Below are positions 1 to 6,667 of a DNA stretch of 15,691 nt, piece by piece. The translations under genes and the position numbers were made by a program. The notes under the pieces are model-generated. The model did no database searches. It worked only from the letters and a program-made list of their open reading frames with translations, and was not told the DNA's origin. Within the stretch, counting starts at the first letter, position 1. Every line of letters starts with the position of its first letter. This DNA is from Bacteroidales bacterium (GTDB taxonomy: Bacteria; Bacteroidota; Bacteroidia; Bacteroidales; UBA932): positions 1 through 15,691 of the forward strand of contig JAEFAI010000042.1 of NCBI GenBank assembly GCA_016291185.1. Reading direction: 5' to 3'.

Positions 1-1305
1 CATGACAACGATAAAGAATCCGACATAGCCGAGGGCTTCCTGCATCCAGCCGGCGAACAGGCCGGGGATCATCATCGACAGGGCCATGAAGGCCGTGCAG
101 ATGGCGTAGTGCGAGGTCTTGAAGGAGCCTTCGGAGAACTGCATCATATAAAGCATATAGGCCGTGAAGCCGAAGCCGTAGCCGAACTGGTCGAGGGCGA
201 CCAGCAGGAAGATGCTCCACAGCGCGGTGGGCTGCACGGCGGCGAGGATGAGGTATGCGGCGCAAGGCAGGGCCAGGGCCATGGACATGGGCCACATGGA
301 CTTGCGCAGGCCAAATCTGGTGGCGTACAGGCCGCCGAGGATGCCGCCCACGGTCAGGGCGATGACGCCCACGGTGCCGTACACGAGGCCCGACTGGGCG
401 GTGCTGAGAGCGAGGCCGCCGGCCTCGACGGGGTCGAGCAGGAAGGGGGTAAGCATCTTGACGGAGAAGGCCTCCGGCAGGCGGTACAGCAGCATAAAGG
501 TGATGGCGAGCCACACGCCCGGCTTCTTAAAGAATGTTACCCAGGCCTGGGCGAATTCCCGGAAGATGCGGCGGGATTCCGGCTCGTCGGTCGGAATGAC
601 TGTATCTTCGCCGGAGCGGCTGAGCCCTTCCGGAGCCGTTCTCCCGGATAGGGTCGGTCGAGCGGAGCGTAGACCGATAGCGGAGGAAGGACTGCAGCCG
701 TCCGGCGAGGGTTCGACCTTCGGCAGGAATTTCCAGTGCCATAGGGTGATGAGCGCGAAGAGGATGGCGGAAACCAGCAGGGTGATGCTCCAGGCGCGCG
801 GGATGGCGCCCAGGCGCTCCTCCAGTACGCCCGCCAGCACCACGATCACGCCCTGTCCGAAGACGGAGGCGATGCGGTAGAAGGTGCTGCGGATGCCCAC
901 GAAGGTGGCCTGCTGTTTCTGCTCCAGGGCCAGCATATAGAAGCCGTCCGCGGCGATGTCGTGCGTGGCGGAGGCGAAGGCGATGACATAGAAGATGACC
1001 AGCGACCAGCCGAAGACGTTCGGGCTGACGCTCAGCGCGAGGGCCGCGAAACCGGCGGTGCACAGCAGCTGCATCAGCAGGATCCACCAACGCTTGGTGC
1101 GGATCACGTCCACGAAGGGGCTCCACAGGGGCTTGATGACCCAGGGGAGGTAGAGCAGGGAGGTGTACATGGCCAGGTCTCCGTTCGGCATGCCCAGGCG
1201 CTTGAACATCGTCACCGAGATCACGTTGACGATGAAGTAGGGGATGCCCTCCGCAAAATACAGCGTGGGGACCCACCACCAGGGGGAGCGTTGCTTATTC
1301 GACAT
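1..1305 (-). CDS. AmpG-like MFS permease (3' end beyond window)
   Basis: Probable inner-membrane permease of the AmpG branch of the major facilitator superfamily, which in Gram-negative bacteria imports anhydro-muropeptides for cell wall recycling. The frame is open for all 435 codons from ATG at 1305 to base 1, where it runs off the window. It shows many hydrophobic helices, an early YFAEGIPYF segment, KPLWSPFVD and the ATHDIAADG stretch, which corresponds to the QDI-D motif of AmpG. The central cytoplasmic loop (about residues 193-242) is unusually long, polar and rich in Ser, Pro, Gly and Arg; it is encoded by hairpin-forming DNA. The start overlaps the end of the SpoIID-domain gene by 11 bases, so translation is probably coupled and it is the last visible gene of the operon. 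Family assignment is fairly sure; the muropeptide substrate is inferred and a related sugar or drug substrate is possible. Confidence 0.8.
   Translation of the reverse strand, partial: MSNKQRSPWWWVPTLYFAEGIPYFIVNVISVTMFKRLGMPNGDLAMYTSLLYLPWVIKPLWSPFVDVIRTKRWWILLMQLLCTAGFAALALSVSPNVFGWSLVIFYVIAFASATHDIAADGFYMLALEQKQQATFVGIRSTFYRIASVFGQGVIVVLAGVLEERLGAIPRAWSITLLVSAILFALITLWHWKFLPKVEPSPDGCSPSSAIGLRSARPTLSGRTAPEGLSRSGEDTVIPTDEPESRRIFREFAQAWVTFFKKPGVWLAITFMLLYRLPEAFSVKMLTPFLLDPVEAGGLALSTAQSGLVYGTVGVIALTVGGILGGLYATRFGLRKSMWPMSMALALPCAAYLILAAVQPTALWSIFLLVALDQFGYGFGFTAYMLYMMQFSEGSFKTSHYAICTAFMALSMMIPGLFAGWMQEALGYVGFFIVVM
654..677. repeat. Hairpin inside MFS loop, candidate in-frame palindromic insert
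   Basis: TCGGTC (654-659) and GACCGA (672-677) form a perfect 6-bp stem around a 12-base loop. The motif, with its GTCGAGCGGAGC core, lies in a 120-base stretch (about 600-720) that encodes a low-complexity loop of the permease. The surrounding DNA has other short inverted repeats such as CGGCT/AGCCG. It keeps the reading frame. The idea of an inserted repeat is inference; a naturally GC-rich linker is the alternative. Confidence 0.4.
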
Positions 1306-3448
1306 CGGTTCCGGGGTAATAGTGTTGGAGAATCTGTCGGTAGTCGAAGCCGCGGGCGGCCATCACGGCGGCGCCGATCTGGCAGAGGCCGACGCCGTGG
1401 CCCCAGCCGCGTCCGCGCAGGATCCACGCACCGGCGGGGTCGCGCTCCACCTCGAAGGCGGAACTCTTGAGGTGGGAAGTGCTCAGTGCGCGGCGGATCT
1501 TCAGCTCCTTGCCGACCACTTCCGTGTGCTTGCTGCCCACGATGCGCAGGTATTTGATGCGCCCGGACGGGCCGCGTTCGATGGGCTCCAGGGCCTGGAT
1601 CTCGCCGAAATCGATGCCGGTACGCTCGCGCACCAGTGCGGCGAGCTCGTCGGCGCTGTAGCGGACGGTCCAGTCGTGGAAGTCCTTCGTCTGTTGGTCA
1701 TAATCGTTGAGGACCTGCGAGAGGATCTCGTCGTTCTCGCAGTCGCACCAGGGGTCATCGACACACTGCAGGTAGGGGTAGTCGATGTCCTCCCAGCAGG
1801 TGCTGAAGAGCTCTGTCTTGCCGCCGCAGCACTTCGCATAGCGGGTGTCGCAGAGCTGCCCCTGGTAGCGCAGCACCTGCCCCCAGGTCTCGTCGATGAC
1901 GGTGCGGACGTTGTCGCCCACGGCCATCGTAAGTCCTTGATAACGTTGGCAGTGATCGTCTGCGCACACGTCGAAATCCCTATGCGGGATTTCGACCTTC
2001 GGGATCTTCACCCCCTGCGCCCCCTCAAGGGGGATGGCCGGATAATCGCTGCCGCGATCCGGCCTGCTCGCGGCGAGTCTGTCACGTATGCGGGCAAGGA
2101 GCCAGGAGCGGGAGATGACGGCGTGCGCCTTGAGCAGATCGACGGAGGCGCTGGACTTCATCTCGGAGGAGATGACGCTGAGCAGATAGTCCTCCATGCC
2201 CACGAGGTTGACGGCGCGGACCTTGTCGCCCTCGACAATGAATTTCAGGCCGCCGGCGAACTTGAGCGTGCGTTTCTGCTGCCAGTGGAAGTCGATGCCG
2301 ATCACCACGTCGTACAGGATGAAGGACGGCTCGGCAAAACGCGTCGAGCGCGTGATGGAGTCGAAGAGGAGCTCGTCGTAGAGCGCGCCGTTGTAGGCGA
2401 TGCGGCCCTCGCAGTAGCGCACGCGCTGCGGGCCGGCTCCGTCGGAGATGATCTCGAAGCAGATCTCCTCGGCGGCGAGGATGCCTACGGCCACGCGGGG
2501 TTGGGTGCGCGTCAGGCGCCATTCGATCATTTCCTGCTCGCGCTCCGGGATGGTCACTTCGTCGAGCATGGCCTCCAGCAGCGCGGGGGTCGCTTTTTCG
2601 TAGTCCTCGCGGAAGGGGGTCACGAACACGCCCGCCATGTCGGCAGCGCCGGGGCTGACGGTCAGGTGCTCCTCGCCCGCGGCGTCGTAGTGGTGGGAGC
2701 GCTTGGCAGAGCGGAGCACCACGAAGCAGCGCCACTCCGCGCCCTTGACGTAGGCGTAGAGGTTGAATTTGGGCTCCGTCTCGTCCGGACGGCGGTCGCA
2801 GCAGTCCAGCAAGCGGTAGAAGAGCTTGGTCAGGGATTTCGAGGTCGTGGCCTTGAGCGCATAGACGCCCCGGCAATAGCCGGGAAACCGGTACAGCGTC
2901 GCGTCCTTGACGCCCGCGAGCGCCTCTCCGGGCGCGTCGAGAAAGGCGTCCACGGCCTCTTCGAGCGGCATCTTGTGGCGCGGCGCAGCCTGGAAGTGCA
3001 GGTGATCGGGCGCGGAGGCGCCGCTGGCCGGACCATTATAAAATGCCGTGAAATCGGGATACTTGCGGGCGAAGTCCAGGATGTCCGGCATATGGTGCCA
3101 GATGGCCTGGGGGAGGTGCTCGTTGCGGACGATCACCAGGTGGTCTTTGAAGATGGGAAAGGGGTTGATCTGGACGTTGTACATCCGCCCCTTACGGCCT
3201 TCGAACTTGATGTGGTGCTGCTCCGCCGGGTGGTTCTGCCCGCACAGGAAGCAGGGACGGGCGGCGATGGCCTCGGGAGAGGTGTCCGCCGTTGAGGAAC
3301 CGACCCGCTCGGGATTCCACTGGATCCGGCAGGGGAGGCCGAAGACTGTGAGCTCCCGGGATTTGACGGCTTTGAGCGCCCGGAAATTGGTCGCGGCGAG
3401 CGGCCAAATGGAGAGCTGGTCTTTGATGAATTTACGCAGTTCTTGCAT
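1295..3448 (-). CDS. DUF4922 (HIT/GalT-like) and SpoIID/LytB fusion protein
   Basis: A 717-residue two-part protein. Residues 1 to about 300 match the DUF4922 type related to galactose-1-phosphate uridylyltransferase/HIT enzymes: a CxxC at 66-69, NPFPIFKDHLVI near 95-106 and the HIT-like PDHLHFQ at 147-153. Residues about 395-717 are a SpoIID/LytB domain: EDYLLSVISSEM near 419-430, KAHAVISRSWLL near 430-441, the FDVCADDHCQRYQG block near 492-505, and the C-terminal GRGWGHGVGLCQIGAA followed by HYYPG. SpoIID proteins act on denuded glycan strands of peptidoglycan. No signal peptide is visible at the N-terminus, which is odd for a wall-acting domain. A 36-residue stretch (about 457-492) is encoded by a chain of hairpins. 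The ATG at 3448 shares its A with the Nudix stop (TAATG). Domain calls are strong; the joint function is unknown. Confidence 0.85.
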   Translation of the reverse strand: MQELRKFIKDQLSIWPLAATNFRALKAVKSRELTVFGLPCRIQWNPERVGSSTADTSPEAIAARPCFLCGQNHPAEQHHIKFEGRKGRMYNVQINPFPIFKDHLVIVRNEHLPQAIWHHMPDILDFARKYPDFTAFYNGPASGASAPDHLHFQAAPRHKMPLEEAVDAFLDAPGEALAGVKDATLYRFPGYCRGVYALKATTSKSLTKLFYRLLDCCDRRPDETEPKFNLYAYVKGAEWRCFVVLRSAKRSHHYDAAGEEHLTVSPGAADMAGVFVTPFREDYEKATPALLEAMLDEVTIPEREQEMIEWRLTRTQPRVAVGILAAEEICFEIISDGAGPQRVRYCEGRIAYNGALYDELLFDSITRSTRFAEPSFILYDVVIGIDFHWQQKRTLKFAGGLKFIVEGDKVRAVNLVGMEDYLLSVISSEMKSSASVDLLKAHAVISRSWLLARIRDRLAASRPDRGSDYPAIPLEGAQGVKIPKVEIPHRDFDVCADDHCQRYQGLTMAVGDNVRTVIDETWGQVLRYQGQLCDTRYAKCCGGKTELFSTCWEDIDYPYLQCVDDPWCDCENDEILSQVLNDYDQQTKDFHDWTVRYSADELAALVRERTGIDFGEIQALEPIERGPSGRIKYLRIVGSKHTEVVGKELKIRRALSTSHLKSSAFEVERDPAGAWILRGRGWGHGVGLCQIGAAVMAARGFDYRQILQHYYPGTDVE
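1970..2076. repeat. Cluster of hairpins inside the SpoIID-domain gene
   Basis: Three clear hairpins follow one another in about 95 bases: GTCGAAATCCC (1970-1980) with GGGATTTCGAC (1986-1996), an 11-bp perfect stem with a 5-base loop; CCCCC (2020-2024) with GGGGG (2029-2033); and GGCCGGAT (2036-2043) with ATCCGGCC (2057-2064). A short CTCGC/GGCGAG pair follows to about 2076. They encode the linker just ahead of the conserved VCADDHCQRYQG block and do not break the frame. This looks like a composite palindromic repeat inserted in a tolerated site. Confidence 0.6.
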
Positions 3449-4017
3449 TACAGAAGGGCCAGGAGAGCGTTCTTGATGCGGTGGTATTCCCCCTCGAAAT
3501 TGGGGGTCAGGATGCCTTTGCCGATGCTCTGCTCGATCTCCTCGAGCGTCCAGAAGCGGCCGCCGGCGAGCTCGTCGGGGTCGGGGTGGATCTCATATTC
3601 GCCGACGGCGGCGAACACGTTTACCAGTTCGCATTCGTCGGCAGACTCAAAAACATAGTGGCAGAGCCCCTGGGGAAGGAAGTCGTGCAGCCCGAGCTCC
3701 TCGGCCGCCTCGCGGTAGAGGGCTTCGGAAATGTATTCGCCGTAGGCGACGTGGCCGCCAACGGCTGTGTCCCAGTAGAGCGGAAGCAGGTCCTTGTGGG
3801 CGCCGCGCTGCTGGAGGTACAGCTCGCCGCGGCGGTTGATGACGTGCAGGTGGACGACGGGATGGAGCGGCTTGGTGCCGTGGTGGACCTGGTCGCGGGG
3901 TGCCTGGGCACGTACGTTGCCGAGTTCGTCCACGATGGGGAGCATCTCCGCAGCGGTGCCGCGCTTGCAGCCTTTCAGGAGCGGAGCGGGCGAGACGGGG
4001 TAAATCAGCTCGATCAT
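3448..4017 (-). CDS. Nudix hydrolase (YfcD/IPP isomerase-like subgroup)
   Basis: Cytoplasmic 189-residue Nudix protein that would hydrolyse a nucleoside diphosphate linked to another moiety using Mg2+ or Mn2+. The full Nudix box GX5EX7REUXEEXGU is present at residues 88-110: G88, E94, R102-E103, E106-E107, ending in LGL. The upstream HPVVHLHVINRRGELYLQQR and the WDTAVGGHV lead-in resemble the YfcD and isopentenyl-diphosphate isomerase-like branch. It starts 4 bases after the HU-CCDC81 stop and its TAA overlaps the next ATG by one base, so it sits in the middle of a translationally coupled operon. Fold and catalytic motif are certain. The substrate cannot be told from sequence; the neighbours suggest a UDP- or sugar-nucleotide linked to wall metabolism, but that is inference. 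Confidence 0.9.
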   Translation of the reverse strand: MIELIYPVSPAPLLKGCKRGTAAEMLPIVDELGNVRAQAPRDQVHHGTKPLHPVVHLHVINRRGELYLQQRGAHKDLLPLYWDTAVGGHVAYGEYISEALYREAAEELGLHDFLPQGLCHYVFESADECELVNVFAAVGEYEIHPDPDELAGGRFWTLEEIEQSIGKGILTPNFEGEYHRIKNALLALL

Positions 4018-4021
4018 GGCA

Positions 4022-4864
4022 TCAATAATTGATGATCCGCAGTTCGTCCGGGGAGTAGAGCAGGGTGTCGATGAAGTCCGGGGCCACGCGGGCCAGAACC
4101 ATGAAGGCGATGAGTGCCAGAATGGTCAGCCCGACGAGGACGATCAGCACAATGGCCCAGCCCGGAAGTCCTTTCCGCTCAGGTTCTTTCCAGTCTTCGT
4201 GGATCCACGCTGCCGGGTAGGTAGCCGGTCTCGGCCGTTCCTGCTTCTCCTCCTCACCGTCATTCTCCGGCGGGACCTCCTCGTCATTCCGGACCGCCTC
4301 TTCGTCATTCTGGACTTGATCCGGAATCTCCTCCTCGATCTGCTCAGGAACCTCCTCGTCATTCGCCGGCTCGGCCGGCTTCACGGCCGTCTCCGGTCCC
4401 GGCACCGGTACGTCGATGACGACCGGCTCCTGCTCCTCGACCTCGAGGCTCTTCAGGGAGACGGGCTCCAGCCCCACACCGGCGGGGTAGATGTCCAGAT
4501 CCTCGTCCGGGACGAAGAAAAGGGTGTTCTCCCGCGTGGCGCGCAGGCGGCCCAGACCCGGGAGGACGATGGTTTTGCGCTCCTCGAGTACGCTCTTCAG
4601 CTCGGCGAGGTATTGGGTGATGTAGGCGGCGGACGCCTCGCGTGTGATCTGGTTGGACTCTGCGTAGAACTTGATTAACAGACTGTCCTCCAGGCGACTA
4701 GGATAGAAGGAAAGCCGTCGGTACGGGGGATGAATGGTATAGCCCTTGTCGGAGAAGGTCGCAGGGACCATCTCGGCCACAAAGGTGCCGACACCGGGCA
4801 AGCCTACCTGATCGTGTTCGAGGATCAGTTCGCCCACCATTCTGGACAGAAGATCGATATCCAT
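4022..4864 (-). CDS. HU-CCDC81 domain membrane protein
   Basis: A 280-residue protein with two HU-like (CCDC81 bacterial type) domains at about residues 1-60 and 61-135; LPGVGTFVAE and LPGLGRLRAT are the matching strand motifs of the two units. An acidic linker follows (about 140-225), then one transmembrane helix (about 243-269) and a short tail. Bacteroidota relatives often end in a SPOR peptidoglycan-binding domain; none is seen here. ATG at 4864 is chosen because the HU fold begins at once and a TATATTTG box lies 14 bases upstream; the frame stays open to 5017, and an ATG at 4891 is a weaker option. The linker holds four NDE/NDG repeats and a palindrome. It is first in the operon. The role, perhaps DNA- or wall-tethering at the membrane, is not established. 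Confidence 0.8.
   Translation of the reverse strand: MDIDLLSRMVGELILEHDQVGLPGVGTFVAEMVPATFSDKGYTIHPPYRRLSFYPSRLEDSLLIKFYAESNQITREASAAYITQYLAELKSVLEERKTIVLPGLGRLRATRENTLFFVPDEDLDIYPAGVGLEPVSLKSLEVEEQEPVVIDVPVPGPETAVKPAEPANDEEVPEQIEEEIPDQVQNDEEAVRNDEEVPPENDGEEEKQERPRPATYPAAWIHEDWKEPERKGLPGWAIVLIVLVGLTILALIAFMVLARVAPDFIDTLLYSPDELRIINY
4258..4364. repeat. Four CGTCATTC repeats and a palindrome inside the HU-CCDC81 gene
   Basis: CGTCATTC occurs at 4258-4265, 4282-4289, 4303-4310 and 4357-4364. The third copy leads into ATTCTGGA (4307-4314), CTTGA, TCCGGAAT (4320-4327), an 8-bp hairpin with one G-T pair. On the coding strand this gives repeated NDE/NDG units and IPDQVQNDEE. The spacing is a multiple of three between copies 1-2, 2-3 and 3-4 (24, 21 and 54), so the frame is kept. 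Confidence 0.65.
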
Positions 4865-4878
4865 ACGCGTAAGACTTA

Positions 4879-4886
4879 CAAATATA
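4879..4886 (-). promoter_or_regulatory. Promoter -7 box of the HU-CCDC81 operon
   Basis: On the minus strand the sequence is TATATTTG, matching the Bacteroidota -7 consensus TAnnTTTG, 14 bases ahead of the ATG at 4864. At the expected 19-base spacing the -33 element is poor (GGTG instead of TTTG), so the promoter may be weak or need an activator. Confidence 0.5.
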
Positions 4887-4955
4887 ATCATTTTTCCTTG
4901 AATTGCACCCCATTCGCGTGAGAAGTAGATTCGGTGCAAAAAAAAGTAAAAATAA

Positions 4956-4986
4956 TTTGCGCATTCAAGAATTCTCCGTATATTTG
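4956..4986 (+). promoter_or_regulatory. Consensus promoter of tRNA-Asn
   Basis: TTTG (4956-4959), a 19-base spacer and TATATTTG (4979-4986) match the Bacteroidota primary sigma factor promoter exactly. It lies about 30 bases ahead of the tRNA, leaving a short 5' leader for RNase P to remove. Confidence 0.8.
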
Positions 4987-5017
4987 CAATCCCAAAACGC
5001 AAGTAGCGGGAAAACAA

Positions 5018-5094
5018 TCCTCCTTAGCTCAGTTGGTTAGAGCACCTGACTGTTAATCAGGGGGTCCTGGGTTCAAGTCCCCGAGGGGGAGCCA
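5018..5094 (+). tRNA. tRNA-Asn, anticodon GTT
   Basis: The cloverleaf can be drawn fully: acceptor TCCTCCT (5018-5024) with AGGGGGA (5084-5090, one G-T pair), D stem GCTC/GAGC, anticodon stem CCTGA/TCAGG with loop CTGTTAA and anticodon GTT at 5052-5054, T loop TTCAAGT at 5072-5078, discriminator G at 5091 and an encoded CCA at 5092-5094. The T stem CTGGG/CCCCG has one T-C mismatch at its second pair. It has its own promoter and terminator and is divergent from the HU-CCDC81 operon. Confidence 0.96.
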
Positions 5095-5096
5095 AA

Positions 5097-5129
5097 AGCG
5101 AGCACCTGCAAAGGTGCTCGCTTCTTTTT
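5097..5129 (+). terminator. Rho-independent terminator of tRNA-Asn
   Basis: AGCGAGCACCT (5097-5107), loop GCAA, AGGTGCTCGCT (5112-5122): an 11-bp perfect stem followed by a T-rich tract. It begins 3 bases after the CCA. On the other strand the stem is followed by TTTT, so it may also stop antisense transcription from the esterase operon. Confidence 0.9.
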
Positions 5130-5146
5130 GATATACTTGTTGGTTC

Positions 5147-5178
5147 CCGGGCACACAGAGGCCCTTTTTTGTGCCCGG
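5147..5178 (-). terminator. Hairpin after the sialate O-acetylesterase gene
   Basis: CCGGGCAC (5147-5154) and GTGCCCGG (5171-5178) form an 8-bp stem around a 16-base loop, 4 bases past the esterase stop. No T-run follows on the minus strand, so it may act as an mRNA end or stabiliser, with the tRNA terminator as the true stop. Confidence 0.5.
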
Positions 5179-5182
5179 CAGC

Positions 5183-6643
5183 CTATTTCTCCGGCAGAGA
5201 TGCGCTGAAGGGAATGAGCGGGAGGCCGTTGGCGCCCTTCAGGGTGCCTACCTCGAAATCCTTGTAGCAGTAGCGGACCGCGACGGGCTCGGGGACGGCC
5301 GGGGTGGAGAGGATGACGGTCAGGCCGCCCGGGAAGGACATCTTCGTTTCGGCCTGGGCTGGATGGAAGCCGCCGCCCTTGCCGGCGATCTCGAAGCCGC
5401 GGATCTCATCCACGCCGAGGAAGCCTGCACGGGCGTTGTCGAACGACACGATCACCTTGTCGCCTTCCACGCGCATCGCCTTGAAACAGGGATTCAGCGC
5501 GGGCACGGAAGGATAGCCGTAGGCTTTGTTCAAGGCCATGTAGCAGAGGCGTTCTCCCACCTGGCGCTTCTGCGAAGGGTGCACCTGGGTGCGCTCGTAT
5601 TCGTAGGCCAGGTCGTTGGTGCCGATGATGGCGGCGTTGGGGATGCGCTGCGAGGCGATGAACTGCTGCTCGCGCACGATCGGGCCGTGGCCGTCCTGCA
5701 GGCCGTACTGGCCGTCGTAATAATCATAAGGAGGAAGCTCGACGATGAAGAACGGGATGTCGCCCCGGCCGATGTCCTTGCGCCACAGCTCTGCCATCGC
5801 CGTCAGGCGGTCGGCATACTCGTAGCAGGCGATGCTGATGTTCGATTCGCCCTGGTACCAGATAATGCCGGCCACGGTGTAGCGGCTGGCGGGCTTGAAC
5901 ATCGCGTTGTACATGATCATCGGCTTGTACATGTCGTTGGTCTTGGCGTCGGAGGCCTTGGTGAGGTCTACGTCAGGGCAGTCCTTGAGCAGGTCCTTGC
6001 TCATCCACGCCTCGATGACCGAGCCGCCCCAACTGGCGTTGATGATGCCTACGGGTACATCCAGCGCCCGGGACAGGCGGCTGGCGAAGAAATAGCCCAC
6101 GGCGCTGAAGTGCGGTGTCGTGGCGGGCGTACACTCCTCCCAGACGCCCTCGGCGTCCTCCTTGGGCTCGAGTGCGCGGTCCTTCTTGACCGCCAGGTAG
6201 CGGACGCCCTTGTACTGGCGCGCCATCGCGATCTCGTCCAGCGCGCCCTCGACGGGCGTGCCCATGCCGCCGCCCAGGGTCATCTCCATGTTGCTCTGGC
6301 CGGAGCAGAGCCATACCTCGCCGATCAGGATATTCGCGACCTGGATGCGCTCGGAGCCGCTTTCCGCCACGAGCGTCTGCGGCTCGAAAGTCGCCGTCGG
6401 CGTCGGTACGAGCAGCTCCCAGCGGCCGCGGCCGTCCGCCTTCGCGGACAGTGGCTCCGCCAGCCACGAGGCGCTCACGCGCACCGTGGCGCCGCGCCCG
6501 GCCGTGCCCCAGATGCGGGCTTCGGTCTGCTGCTGGAGCACCATGTTGTCGCCCAGGAGCGAGGAGAACTTCAGGTCACCGGCGAGCGCCGGTCCAACGG
6601 AAAAGAGCGCTGCGGCGAGCAGCGCGAGCAAGGGCTTTTTCAT
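5183..6643 (-). CDS. Secreted sialate O-acetylesterase (SGNH hydrolase)
   Basis: Removes O-acetyl groups from sialic acids or other acetylated sugars so that host or plant glycans can be broken down further; it acts outside the inner membrane. The 486-residue length is usual for the family. A signal peptide covers residues 1 to about 22, ending in an ALAG-type cleavage site. Catalytic features are the SGQSNM motif with nucleophile Ser117, NASWGG at 202-207, WYQGESN at 262-268 and the C-terminal acid-base pair region with Asp344 and His355 in VHPSQK. It lies 24 bases after the glutaminyl cyclase-like gene and is probably co-transcribed with it. No sialidase or transport genes are seen here, so the true substrate could be another acetylated glycan. 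Confidence 0.93.
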   Translation of the reverse strand: MKKPLLALLAAALFSVGPALAGDLKFSSLLGDNMVLQQQTEARIWGTAGRGATVRVSASWLAEPLSAKADGRGRWELLVPTPTATFEPQTLVAESGSERIQVANILIGEVWLCSGQSNMEMTLGGGMGTPVEGALDEIAMARQYKGVRYLAVKKDRALEPKEDAEGVWEECTPATTPHFSAVGYFFASRLSRALDVPVGIINASWGGSVIEAWMSKDLLKDCPDVDLTKASDAKTNDMYKPMIMYNAMFKPASRYTVAGIIWYQGESNISIACYEYADRLTAMAELWRKDIGRGDIPFFIVELPPYDYYDGQYGLQDGHGPIVREQQFIASQRIPNAAIIGTNDLAYEYERTQVHPSQKRQVGERLCYMALNKAYGYPSVPALNPCFKAMRVEGDKVIVSFDNARAGFLGVDEIRGFEIAGKGGGFHPAQAETKMSFPGGLTVILSTPAVPEPVAVRYCYKDFEVGTLKGANGLPLIPFSASLPEK

Positions 6644-6667
6644 AAGCGTATGTTATTGTTCCAGTGT

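Noticed and set aside
1244..3295. Long plus-strand open frame of 683 codons opposite the DUF4922-SpoIID gene
   Set aside because: It has no recognisable domain and its Ala/Val/Asp/Gly-rich composition is that of an antisense frame in GC-rich coding DNA. The minus frame carries clear conserved motifs.
5018..5130. tRNA-Asn as an integration site with attachment repeats
   Set aside because: No integrase gene and no direct repeat of the tRNA 3' end was found in the window.
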